Below are positions 17,254 through 25,893 of a stretch of 64,000 nt of DNA, one piece after another; positions within the stretch are counted from its first letter, which is position 1; the number at the start of each line of letters is the position of its first letter. The stretch covers positions 124,001 through 188,000 of the forward strand of contig NZ_AUJP01000008.1 in NCBI RefSeq assembly GCF_000424285.1, in the 5' to 3' direction. The notes beneath the pieces were generated by a model. The model did not search any database, was not told the origin of the DNA, and saw only the letters and a program-made list of their open reading frames with translations. The position numbers and the translations under genes were made by a program. This DNA comes from Butyrivibrio sp. MB2005. GTDB taxonomy: Bacteria; Bacillota; Clostridia; Lachnospirales; Lachnospiraceae.

Positions 17254-17996
17254 TACCAAAAACAATCCATTATGTCTGGCTTTCCGGCTCTGCCAAGCCT
17301 GATGAAATTAATGAGTGCATCCGTTCCTGGGAAAAAATCCTGCCGGACTATACTGTGCGTGAGTGGCAGTTGCAAGATTTTCCAATAAAGGATATGCCCG
17401 GTTATGTGAAGGAAGCAATCGCTATGAAAAAGTGGGCTTTTGCAACGGATTATCTGCGACTCTTTATCCTGTATCAGGAGGGAGGGATTTACCTTGATTC
17501 GGATATATTGATGAAAAAGAGTATCGATGAATTCCTTGACAATGCTTTTTTCTCATTTATCGAATATCATGAAGAGGGCTTTGCTCCATACAAGGATTTG
17601 ATTGATGAGAATGGTAAGGCACTTGTGGAAGATCATATCCCGGGCTTTTGCATGCAGGCAGCATTTCTTGGCTCGGAAAAAGGAAACGCTTTTATCAAAG
17701 ATTGTATGGACAGCTATCAAAACAGATCATTTCTGACTCCGGAAGGGAAGCCTGATATGAGCATATTGGCACCTGATATTTATGCTCTTTGCGCACGTAA
17801 ATATGGCTTTTTGTATAAGGATTGCCTACAGAAGATAGGGGATCGCATGACAATCTATCCATCTGCCTATTGTGGTGGAACGAGATCTCTTGAGCAGGAA
17901 AGCAACTATGCAGTACACTGTTGTGCCGGCTCATGGAGAGAGTATGCGCTGAAACAGAGACTATTTAGCAAAATCAAAAAGATCATAAGAGGATGA
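17250..17996 (+). CDS. Glycosyltransferase with DXD motif, GT32-like
   Basis: A 248-residue enzyme of the capsular/Och1-like sugar transferase group. The start MIPKTIHYVWLSG, the central FATDYLRLFILYQEGGIYLDSDILM with the metal-binding DSD motif (about residues 71-95), and the short length are characteristic. It would add a hexose from an NDP-sugar to the growing repeat unit. It overlaps the genes on both sides by four bases, in the middle of a coupled series. Confidence 0.87.
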   Translation: MIPKTIHYVWLSGSAKPDEINECIRSWEKILPDYTVREWQLQDFPIKDMPGYVKEAIAMKKWAFATDYLRLFILYQEGGIYLDSDILMKKSIDEFLDNAFFSFIEYHEEGFAPYKDLIDENGKALVEDHIPGFCMQAAFLGSEKGNAFIKDCMDSYQNRSFLTPEGKPDMSILAPDIYALCARKYGFLYKDCLQKIGDRMTIYPSAYCGGTRSLEQESNYAVHCCAGSWREYALKQRLFSKIKKIIRG

Positions 17997-18898
17997 GAAT
18001 TGTGAAATTCCGAAAAAAAGTGGCAGTCGTGTTTTTGGCCAGAGATTGCGAAAAGACACTGCCTGCTTTCTTGAAAAAAACAGAACATTTGCGGTTGTAC
18101 TTTGAAGACAGCAGTGTTTTTATTGTGGAAAACGGCAGCAGGGATAGAACGCGAAATATTCTTCGTACGTACTGTGAATCGCATACGAATGTGAGATTGT
18201 TTTTTTTTGATGATTCAAATTTTGACAAGCTCCCACGTATTGAGAAAATGACGATACTCCGCAATAAGTGTCTGGAACTTGTAAGGGAAAGAGGATATAC
18301 ACCGGACTACTATATCATAATTGACGGGGATCTGGATTATGATGTAGAGTCGATTGTAAAGACTTTGCAAAATGCACCGGCTGACTGGGCTGCATTATTT
18401 GCGAATGGGCGGTATTTTCTGAAGGTAGGACCTATACATATTCCTGTTTTGTATTATGATTTGTTTGCCTACTTGCCAGAGCCACCGGTAATCGGAGTTG
18501 GAGATTGCATGACGCAGGATGAGATGCTGAGACTTCGCCGTTTTACGCAGCAGGCACTGAGAAAAAAGAGATATCTTCCCTGCAGGTCAGCTTTTGGAGG
18601 CCTAGGGATTTACCGTTATGATGCAGTCAAAGACCTTAGGTATGTAGTTGAAGAAAACAAAAGAAGTCCGGAATTTGATCATTTGTGCGAACATATACCT
18701 TTCAACAGGGGAGTTTTAAAACACGGAGTACTCTATGTTTGCTGTGATATGAAGGTGGACTATGAGCCGGTTGGCTTTAAGGTTTTGATTGGGGCTTTTT
18801 TAGTGGGACACGGAAAAGAGAAGGAACTGCAAATAATCAGAAGAATCTATCGAAAGGTAATTACTCTACGTGATAAAATTAATGGGAGATCAGAATGA
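17993..18898 (+). CDS. Glycosyltransferase, GT2/GT69-like
   Basis: A 301-residue protein with a GT-A-like beginning (VAVVFLARDCEKTLPAFLK), a FIVENGSRDRTRNIL segment equivalent to the DGSxDxT of family 2, and YIIIDGDLDYDVES containing a DGD metal site. This pattern resembles the CAP59-like mannosyltransferases (GT69) as well as distant GT2 members. No membrane segments. Overlaps both neighbours by four bases. Donor and acceptor are unknown. Confidence 0.7.
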   Translation: MRIVKFRKKVAVVFLARDCEKTLPAFLKKTEHLRLYFEDSSVFIVENGSRDRTRNILRTYCESHTNVRLFFFDDSNFDKLPRIEKMTILRNKCLELVRERGYTPDYYIIIDGDLDYDVESIVKTLQNAPADWAALFANGRYFLKVGPIHIPVLYYDLFAYLPEPPVIGVGDCMTQDEMLRLRRFTQQALRKKRYLPCRSAFGGLGIYRYDAVKDLRYVVEENKRSPEFDHLCEHIPFNRGVLKHGVLYVCCDMKVDYEPVGFKVLIGAFLVGHGKEKELQIIRRIYRKVITLRDKINGRSE

Positions 18899-20145
18899 GG
18901 CTGCTGTTTTGCGGAAATATTTTTTCCAACTTTGAATGTGGGAATTCCTTTCGTAGTGGGATTTTTTTTGTGGCATCTGCACTACTTGACGAGTTTTGTA
19001 AGATGGAAGATGTCGAAGTAACGGTGTATGCAGATCCTGAGAAAGCGGACATAGTGGAACGTTTTCTTCAAACCGCTCATCCGACGCTTTCAGTTATTAC
19101 ATTCAGGGCGTTACCACACAGACGTTTGCAGTATCACCTAAAAACGTGGCTTGAGAAAAGAGAGAAAAACGGGAAAAGGCCATTAAGAGGTAGTGGAAGG
19201 CTAGTGCATTTGTTTGATGCATTTGATGTGTTCACGTATGACAGTGATGTGACAGCCTTCAAAAAATATGATGCATTCTTTTCACCCTGTGAGGCTGCAC
19301 CGCCGGCAATTGAAAAGTCGGGGATACCGGTTTATACAATTATCCATGACCTGATTCCAATCGTGACTGGGGAGTTTCCGGTCAGAAAAGGATATTGGTT
19401 CTATGATGTATTGCAGCAGGTTTCTCCTGAAAAATATTATTTCTGCATTTCAGAATGCACGAAGCAGGATTTCATAGAACATTGTCCTAAGGCAGATACT
19501 GCGCATATACGCGTGAATTACAATGGTTTTGTGCCGAGGGAGGAAGTGTTAACGGAAGCAGATGGTCAGCGTATAGTTGAAGATGCAGGCCTTTCTTGGA
19601 AGAAATACTTGCTTATCCTCGGAAATGTAGTACCGCACAAAAATGTGGAACGGCAAATCCGTTCGGGAGTCCGCTTTATCAAAGAGTGTATGCTTAATGA
19701 CTATCGGATTGCTGTTGTCGGGAGCTGTAATGATCCGGATAAGATACTGGAAAGTGCAAAGGTTGCTCAGGATGACCGCAGCCTTGTAATCTTTTGTGGT
19801 TATGTTCCGGACGCGCATATCGGGGCTTATTACAAAGGAGCCTTCTGTCTTTCATTTACAAGCATGTATGAAGGCTTCGGACTACCGGTGCTTGAAGCAA
19901 TGAATGAGGGGTGTCCGGTGGTTACAAGTAATACAAGTTCTCTTCCGGAAGTAGCCGGTGATGCAGCACTCCTGATACCACCAAAGGATGATGAAGAACA
20001 TGTAAATGCTTATACAAGATTACTGAAAGAGCCAACTCTTAGGGAATCACTGATAGCCCGTGGAAAGGAACGAGTCACACATTTCAAATGGGATCAGACT
20101 GCTAAACTAATGATGGATGCAATGAAAAATGACAGAACGGTTTAA
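18895..20145 (+). CDS. Glycosyltransferase family 4
   Basis: A 416-residue GT-B enzyme. The C-terminal donor domain is very clear: KYLLILGNVVPHKNVE, VIFCGYVPDAHIGAYYKGA, and SMYEGFGLPVLEAMNEGCPVV with the retaining E-x7-E signature, followed by TSNTSSLPEVAGDAALL. This arrangement is common among mannosyl- and rhamnosyl-transferases of surface glycans. It is the last intact gene of the first polysaccharide cluster; 26 bases downstream lies the fragment of another glycosyltransferase. Confidence 0.9.
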   Translation: MRLLFCGNIFSNFECGNSFRSGIFFVASALLDEFCKMEDVEVTVYADPEKADIVERFLQTAHPTLSVITFRALPHRRLQYHLKTWLEKREKNGKRPLRGSGRLVHLFDAFDVFTYDSDVTAFKKYDAFFSPCEAAPPAIEKSGIPVYTIIHDLIPIVTGEFPVRKGYWFYDVLQQVSPEKYYFCISECTKQDFIEHCPKADTAHIRVNYNGFVPREEVLTEADGQRIVEDAGLSWKKYLLILGNVVPHKNVERQIRSGVRFIKECMLNDYRIAVVGSCNDPDKILESAKVAQDDRSLVIFCGYVPDAHIGAYYKGAFCLSFTSMYEGFGLPVLEAMNEGCPVVTSNTSSLPEVAGDAALLIPPKDDEEHVNAYTRLLKEPTLRESLIARGKERVTHFKWDQTAKLMMDAMKNDRTV

Positions 20146-20171
20146 ACATTAGTATCTAAATAAGGGATATT

Positions 20172-20327
20172 ATGAAAAAACAAATCCTATGGCTTGCGCC
20201 CTACGTTCCTTACTCCAAGGTAAGGCATGCGGGTGGTAAGAACCTAAATTACTACATAAACTACATAAATGACACCGGGGAGTTCGATATCACCTTTATT
20301 GGGCTCGGATATGAGGAAGAGCATTGA
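20172..20327 (+). pseudogene. 5' fragment of the glycosyltransferase found whole at 25894
   Basis: The first 50 codons match the start of the intact gene at 25894 almost residue for residue (MKKQILWLAPYVPYSKVRH against MKKQILWLAPYIPYPKVRH, then AGGKNLNYYINYINDTG in both). The DNA is roughly nine-tenths identical by eye over about 153 bases. The frame then ends at TGA 20325 after GYEEEH, and the following sequence is unrelated. It is a truncated duplicate marking the left edge of the accessory block 20328-25893. Confidence 0.9.
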
Positions 20328-20421
20328 TTGCATGGTTCTAGGTATTATAAGATGGATTGTTTATGTTTGTGGGCTATTTGCCTGGACAGAATACTAATAT
20401 CTGTGCGATAGGAGTGAAAAC

Positions 20422-21210
20422 ATGATACCTAAATATTTATATCATTATACGTCAATCGACACATTAAAAAAGATACTTGAAAACAAAACAATTAAGTTCT
20501 CAAGATTAGATACGATGAATGATCCTCTTGAAGGAATTATAACAATTAATGAATCGCAGGAACTTCTAAATGCAAGAAAATGCATGTATTGTTCATGCTG
20601 GTCTGAAGAGTCAGAAGAAAGCATAAGCATGTGGGGAGTATACAATAGATTCAGGGGAGTAAGAATAAAAGCCAGATCGGATCTGTTTGCTGATTTTCAA
20701 GGTGTGATGGAATGTGAATGTGGCTTTGTTCCGTATGGAGCAATAGACCCAGTTGATAGTGGAGTTAGAGCTACTATCGATAAAAGGCCCATCATGATAA
20801 ATAAGGTTTACGGACCAATAAAAGTCACGTATCAACCTTTAAGTGAATTACAAGGATGCATTGCAAAAGAGGGGGATTTTTGGGAAGGAATTAATGAACC
20901 ATCGTTTAAGATTAAAATTGCTGATATTGGAAACCATAAGAATTCCTTCTGGGAATACGAAAAAGAATGGAGATATAAGTTATCAGCTTTTTCAGCTATA
21001 GGTGCAAGAGATATAGAAACACTGAAAAGTGGATCTAATGATTATTTGATGAAAGAAATGTATGTCCACATAAAGCGCAATATAGAAGAAATTGTGATGG
21101 GACCAGAGACAACAGACGATGAATTTCATGAATTGGTTAAATATCTTAATGATAAAGAATTGAATATTTGTATTCGAAAAAGTGATATTGCGTTGAGAAA
21201 TATGTATTAA
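20422..21210 (+). CDS. DUF2971 family protein
   Basis: A 262-residue soluble protein with the hallmark DUF2971 opening (YLYHYTSIDTLKKILENKTIKFSRLDTMNDPLEG) and the later CSCWSEESEESISMWGVY and WEYEKEWRYK motifs. DUF2971 proteins are of unknown biochemical function and are frequent in mobile and defence-rich regions. GGAG lies nine bases before the ATG. It is separated from the kinase gene by about 190 bases, so it is probably an independent unit. Confidence 0.85.
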   Translation: MIPKYLYHYTSIDTLKKILENKTIKFSRLDTMNDPLEGIITINESQELLNARKCMYCSCWSEESEESISMWGVYNRFRGVRIKARSDLFADFQGVMECECGFVPYGAIDPVDSGVRATIDKRPIMINKVYGPIKVTYQPLSELQGCIAKEGDFWEGINEPSFKIKIADIGNHKNSFWEYEKEWRYKLSAFSAIGARDIETLKSGSNDYLMKEMYVHIKRNIEEIVMGPETTDDEFHELVKYLNDKELNICIRKSDIALRNMY

Positions 21211-21404
21211 AACATATTTTTATAATGTAGAGCAACAATGACATCAAGAGGACTATAAATAGATATTTTGATGTTATCATAGATAAATGAAACTGAAGTA
21301 TGAAGTGATATACTATGCGTAAAGGATGAAATGATGAGAATATTTCAGAATTAGACGTTTATATACGGAATAAGTATTTATATGAAGATGTGAGGGTACT
21401 GATT

Positions 21405-22625
21405 ATGCATGGAGGCCAAGGAACAATTGAAATAATAACGAATAATGGCCAGCAAGTGGCTTGCAAACATCTACTAGATGGGAATTTTGCGGACGAATAT
21501 TCTAAATATAGATTTTTGCGCGAAATTAAAATAGCACAGAAAATTGATTCGCCAAATGTAATTAAAATAATAGATATTGGAGAGGATGAAGAAGGCCTTT
21601 TCTATACAATGCCTGTGTATCAATATGATTTAAATAATTTTATTATTATAAATAGTGAACAGCTTTTTAATGATCCGCAAATGCAAAAGAAAATATTTAT
21701 TTCTATACTAAATGGAGTGAGTGCTTTGCATGCTGCTGGGATTATTCACAGAGATTTAAAACCGGGAAATATACTGATAAATAATCTGGATGATATTGTT
21801 ATTTGTGATCTTGGATTAAGTAAGGATATCGATTCATCCAGTTCGTTTACATATACAGGAGCGGTATTTGGTACACCAAATTATATGTCACCGGAGCAGA
21901 ATAATGATTCTAAGCATGTAGATATACGAACGGATATTTTTGCGCTTGGCGTAATATTAAATGATTTGACAGGCAGAGTGATGAATTGCGCGCCAAATCA
22001 GCTGTGCAGAATAGCAGATAAAGCCACTAATTATAATAGAGAAGAAAGATATAGTAGTGTTGCAGAATTTAAGAGGGATATTGAAGAAGGGTATGATATT
22101 TGGCTTAAAAGTAATGCACGTGTAAGTTCAGAGGAACTAATTAATTCGCTTAGTCGTAAAGATATTGGGATAATTGAAATTGTTACATATTCAGAACAGA
22201 TTTTACATAGTCCCTACTATAAAATAGGAGATGCTGATAACTTATCTGGCGCACTAGATGAAAAGAAATATATGATATTAGAAAGAGAAGATGAAAATCT
22301 TTGCTTGGAAATGTTCGAGCATATTTGGGAAGACTGGAGAAATACATGGAATAATAATTATTATAAAGTTGACGATATGGAAGCTTTAGTAAAATGGTAT
22401 TGGGGAATATCGGAATCTCCACTAATAAAAGGGTACAATCTTGCGATGCTAGCAAATGCTGCTCGGGATGGCAATAGATTTGCAGCTATGAATACTATGA
22501 TTGAAATGATAGGGGAAATAGCTGGTAATGAGGAGATAAAGAGAGTTCTTTTGAGCTTTACAAGTGTTAATACAATAAAGAGTAATTTCAAAACAGTGGG
22601 AAAGAATCCGCCAGCATGGATGTGA
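21405..22625 (+). CDS. Soluble serine/threonine protein kinase with extra C-terminal domain
   Basis: Eukaryotic-like kinase of about 406 residues from ATG 21405, which has GAGGG eight bases ahead. Kinase motifs are complete: glycine loop HGGQGTIEII, catalytic lysine VACKHLL, HRDLKPGNILI, the DFG equivalent CDLGLSKD, and GTPNYMSPEQ. After about residue 235 there is a 170-residue domain I do not recognise (TYSEQILHSPYYKIGDAD and onward). There are no membrane or PASTA segments, unlike housekeeping PknB/Stk1. The same frame continues protein-like upstream to 21330 (ENISELDVYIRNKYLYEDV) without a usable start, suggesting a frameshift at the true N-terminus. Confidence 0.85.
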   Translation: MHGGQGTIEIITNNGQQVACKHLLDGNFADEYSKYRFLREIKIAQKIDSPNVIKIIDIGEDEEGLFYTMPVYQYDLNNFIIINSEQLFNDPQMQKKIFISILNGVSALHAAGIIHRDLKPGNILINNLDDIVICDLGLSKDIDSSSSFTYTGAVFGTPNYMSPEQNNDSKHVDIRTDIFALGVILNDLTGRVMNCAPNQLCRIADKATNYNREERYSSVAEFKRDIEEGYDIWLKSNARVSSEELINSLSRKDIGIIEIVTYSEQILHSPYYKIGDADNLSGALDEKKYMILEREDENLCLEMFEHIWEDWRNTWNNNYYKVDDMEALVKWYWGISESPLIKGYNLAMLANAARDGNRFAAMNTMIEMIGEIAGNEEIKRVLLSFTSVNTIKSNFKTVGKNPPAWM

Positions 22626-22791
22626 TTTGAATTCATTTTATGAATAATACCTACGAGGGTAAACTATATACAACTGAAGCAGAGAATTTATTAGAATATT
22701 TAAGTTGAAAATATACAAAGGCTATGCGATGTGTAGTAAAAGAAAGGGAAAATGATGCTTTAGCTTTTGGAGACATCATAGGAGAGATGAG

Positions 22792-24204
22792 ATGAGAGTT
22801 TACTTGAATAATATTGGGGTGATTCGAGATTCCGAAATAGAAATCAATGAAATAACGCTAATAACGGGATATAACGATTCTGGAAAAACAACAGCAGGGA
22901 AAACTATAAATGCTATTTTTTCGGCAGTTGAAGATATTTTTTTGAATGCGCTTGCTGATAAAATAGCATATATCAATATTGTTTTACATAGGAGAATAAG
23001 AAATATAATTCCGGTTGGTGCAAATGAATTAAACTTAAGCAATAGGATCAGCCAAAGGATAAATGAATGGCTCAATATAGGTTTTGCAGCTACGGATGAA
23101 GAAATCAAGGATTTATGTAATAAAGCAAAATCTATTATTGAAGACATCTCTCAAGCGAGCGATGAACAGATAGATGGATTGTTCAAGGAGCCAAACAGAT
23201 CAATGCTGGGTGGAAGAGTAAAAATCTATAGAGATAATGGCGAATTATTGAAAACCATTGCCTTGATAGAGACTATGGAACAGCTTATAACAGATGATCC
23301 TCAAGCTATGAAATATGCAGATAGAAAGATTATAAAATATCTGCAGAGTGATTTCTTTGATCAGATTACACCCGTGAGATACAAGGATAGAGTGGGAGAA
23401 ATTCTTGTAAAAGAAAACGATGCAAATGTATTTAACATACGCATTAGGAAAAATGAAATAGAAGGAACAGAGCACTTATACAACTATATAGCAAATTCTG
23501 AGATAGAAAAGGTAATAATGATTGATGATTCTGACGTACTAGATGAAATATATGCTCACGTTAACAAGCAGACTTCATATGGTATGTATCATGATCAATT
23601 AGAATTATCTGATTATTATCAAACCATTTCTGTTCGGAACAGAAAAGAAAAGTTGTCAAATTATATGTTTCCACATAACTATCTTTATCAGGAAATTGAA
23701 AATGAGGAGAGAGCCCAACTTATTTTTGAAAAAATAGATGAGGCTTTTAATGATGAAGTAATTATCAGTGGAAATAAGATGGTATGTGCGGGTAGTAAGC
23801 TGGATGTTAGGAATTTAGCGGCAGGTTCAAAACTATTTGCTATTATTAGACAATTATTACTTAAGGGACAGCTTGATAATAAAACTTTGCTAATTATGGA
23901 TGAACCGGATGACCATTTGCATCCTGAGTGGCAAGTCTTATTGGCAGAGGTGTTGGCGCTACTAAACAAGGAATTGGGTGTAAAGATATTGCTTACGACC
24001 CATAGTACAAATCTGGTATATGGATTCGAGGTAATTCAGAAGCGTGAAAAAAAGCAATCAGTAAAGCTATATGATACGATTAAATTAGAAGATGAGTACT
24101 CTGTAATGTACAAGGATGTATCTGACGATTATTCAGAAGTATACTCAAAGCTTGGTGCACCTTTTATTAATCTCAGGAGAGAGGAAAGCTTGTATGACAA
24201 TTAA
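22792..24204 (+). CDS. SMC/OLD-like ATPase
   Basis: A 470-residue ATPase starting with the typical first strands (MRVYLNNIGVIRDSEIEINEITLITGYNDSGKTTAGK; Walker A near residues 28-36). The signature-like region RNLAAGSKLFAII precedes the Walker B/D-loop TLLIMDEPDDHLHPEW, and the H-loop is LLTTHSTNL. The middle third is a helical insert. Such ATPases power OLD, Septu, AbiL and related defence complexes with a nuclease partner. The following gene overlaps its end by 11 bases and carries nuclease-like motifs. GGAGAG lies five bases before the ATG. Confidence 0.85.
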   Translation: MRVYLNNIGVIRDSEIEINEITLITGYNDSGKTTAGKTINAIFSAVEDIFLNALADKIAYINIVLHRRIRNIIPVGANELNLSNRISQRINEWLNIGFAATDEEIKDLCNKAKSIIEDISQASDEQIDGLFKEPNRSMLGGRVKIYRDNGELLKTIALIETMEQLITDDPQAMKYADRKIIKYLQSDFFDQITPVRYKDRVGEILVKENDANVFNIRIRKNEIEGTEHLYNYIANSEIEKVIMIDDSDVLDEIYAHVNKQTSYGMYHDQLELSDYYQTISVRNRKEKLSNYMFPHNYLYQEIENEERAQLIFEKIDEAFNDEVIISGNKMVCAGSKLDVRNLAAGSKLFAIIRQLLLKGQLDNKTLLIMDEPDDHLHPEWQVLLAEVLALLNKELGVKILLTTHSTNLVYGFEVIQKREKKQSVKLYDTIKLEDEYSVMYKDVSDDYSEVYSKLGAPFINLRREESLYDN

Positions 24205-24790
24205 GGAATTGAGAGATTTTCTCGAAGCTAATTTCTCAAATGAGTATAAAACGATATCAGAGCTTGCAAAGCCCATGAACATTACGGACAACAGAGAGGC
24301 TTACAATTTTGATGCTATTAAGAATCATTATTGTCGGAGGCAAAAGCTTGAATCAGCGGACGCACTTGCACTTAGTTCTGATACGGTGTATTTAATTGAG
24401 TTTAAATCTGGATTTGCAAGGCAGGGAATGGATCCAAAGCTGGAAAAGGCAAAGAAGGATGGACAAAGATGTAGCATAAGACTAAAGGCATGCGAAAGTG
24501 AGTTATTACTTGAGAAAGTCTTATGTGATGGGGCAGCTGAATTCAAGAAGGTGTTTATTAGCGTTATAGACTGTTCCGATACAAAAGGTGCTATGGAAGA
24601 TGTAATTCTCAAAATGGCAGGAGGAAAGCTTGGGAATGAAAGTGTTTCTGAAAAGAGTAAGTTGGAACATGACCTTAAGGAGAATTCGTTGTTAGTATAT
24701 AGAAAAGAGATAGATAAAAAGCATATTTTATATGATGAAGTCTGGGTTATGTATGACTTTGAGTATAGTGAAAAGGCAAGAAAAAGGTAG
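24194..24790 (+). CDS. Putative PD-(D/E)XK nuclease, partner of the ATPase
   Basis: A 198-residue protein overlapping the ATPase stop. The segment SADALALSSDTVYLIEFKSGF has the D...(12 residues)...ExK pattern of PD-(D/E)XK nucleases: Asp in a strand, then a hydrophobic strand ending in EFK. The remainder has a VFISVIDCSD strand and a charged C-terminus. The start MTIKELRDFLEANF at 24194 is supported by GGAGAGAGG upstream and the tight overlap. I assign nuclease activity as inference from motif and context; no close family is recognised. Confidence 0.6.
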   Translation: MTIKELRDFLEANFSNEYKTISELAKPMNITDNREAYNFDAIKNHYCRRQKLESADALALSSDTVYLIEFKSGFARQGMDPKLEKAKKDGQRCSIRLKACESELLLEKVLCDGAAEFKKVFISVIDCSDTKGAMEDVILKMAGGKLGNESVSEKSKLEHDLKENSLLVYRKEIDKKHILYDEVWVMYDFEYSEKARKR

Positions 24791-24962
24791 CTCTGTGGAA
24801 GGAACTTATCCCCCAAAAAGGGATTTTTTGCAGCTGATGATTGGGGTCATTTATTAGTAAAAAATAAGAATATTTGTGGATATTAAGGGCAATTGTCTCA
24901 GCAACACTAAAGTCAAGAGAACAATATTTTAAGATTACATTCTGAAGGAGATAGGGAATCTG

Positions 24963-25566
24963 ATGAATGAGGCAGATATAAAAGCAAATTGGTACTATTT
25001 TAGGTCTTTGTCGAATCAACTTCATAGGATAAATCGTCAAGAAAAAATGTTAAATGCTTCAACGTTTTCAAATGAGTTTGCAAAGATTCTTATGCTTGCA
25101 TCATCAGAATTTGAAGTAATATCTAAATTGATATGTAGGGAGGCAGGAATAAAACTTCCCTGGAACGCAAATATTGTTTCAATTACGAAAACGTTGCTTT
25201 TAAAATATCCCAAAATTGGGGATACAAAAGTTTATACGCCATATATTGAATTCCAACCATTAAAAGAGTGGAAAATTATTAAGGAAAAATAGAAATGGAA
25301 AAATAGTTGATTCAGTTGATGGAATCTCTTGGTGGGGTAAGCATAATGGAATAAAGCATGATAGAGTAGATGTTTTTGAAAGTGCTACTTTGGATAATTG
25401 TGTTTATGCTGTGGCTTCATTGCTTATTTTAGAGTTATATTTATCGCAACAGGCCTTGGGGAATGTGGATTCTATTAGTATGATAGGCTGTAGTTACTTT
25501 GATTTGAAATATGGTGTTTCTGGAATAGTTGCCACAACAGGAGTTTTTCTTCCGGATTTTATGTAG
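24963..25566 (+). pseudogene. Unknown gene split by a poly-A frameshift
   Basis: The first frame runs from ATG 24963 (MNEADIKANWYYFRSLSNQL and onward) for 109 codons to a TAG at 25290. The protein clearly continues in the +1 frame: NGKIVDSVDGISWWGKHNG, IKHDRVDVFESATLDNCVYA and onward to TAG at 25564. A run of five A residues at 25285-25289 is the probable site; one more A would join the frames as IIKEK-NRNGKIVDS. The restored protein would be about 200 residues. I do not recognise it. It could be a genuine loss, a phase-variable tract or a sequencing error. Confidence 0.75.
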
Positions 25567-25608
25567 AATTATATTTAGTTCATTTATATTAGGAGATGTG
25601 TTCATATT

Positions 25609-25890
25609 TTGGTACGATATATGACATGGAACGCATTTTCTGAGAACGATGGGTTCTGGATAATACATGCAAATTGTAATACCAAAGTACACAGGATTCA
25701 GACTATGGAAGAACTCGAAAAGATAGATCACGAAATCGTTAAGAATGTGCTAAAGATGAGCGTAATGAATAATGCATCTTTGTCGCAGTACCAAAAACAA
25801 CAAGCTATTAACATCATAGACAGAGCCGCGCAGCAAGCAGACTGGATAATAGAAATGCTAAAAATGTACGGCTACATCAAAAAAGATTAA
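25609..25890 (+). CDS. Small hypothetical protein
   Basis: A 93-residue soluble protein (WNAFSENDGFWIIHANCN near the start, then a helical C-terminal half QKQQAINIIDRAAQQADWI). AGGAGA lies 12 bases ahead of a TTG start; ATG 25621 is an alternative start. It ends three bases before the glycosyltransferase gene. No family recognised. Its position at the right edge of the accessory block suggests it is cargo of that block, but it could also belong with the downstream gene. Confidence 0.45.
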   Translation: MVRYMTWNAFSENDGFWIIHANCNTKVHRIQTMEELEKIDHEIVKNVLKMSVMNNASLSQYQKQQAINIIDRAAQQADWIIEMLKMYGYIKKD

Positions 25891-25893
25891 TGT

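Noticed and set aside
24328..24816. 162-codon minus-strand frame
   Set aside because: It lies antisense within the nuclease-like gene, is rich in Ser/Phe/Leu as typical of antisense frames, and has no ribosome site.
24963..25566. Programmed frameshift joining the two frames
   Set aside because: There is no slippery heptamer of the usual form followed by a strong hairpin or pseudoknot; an A-run indel is simpler.
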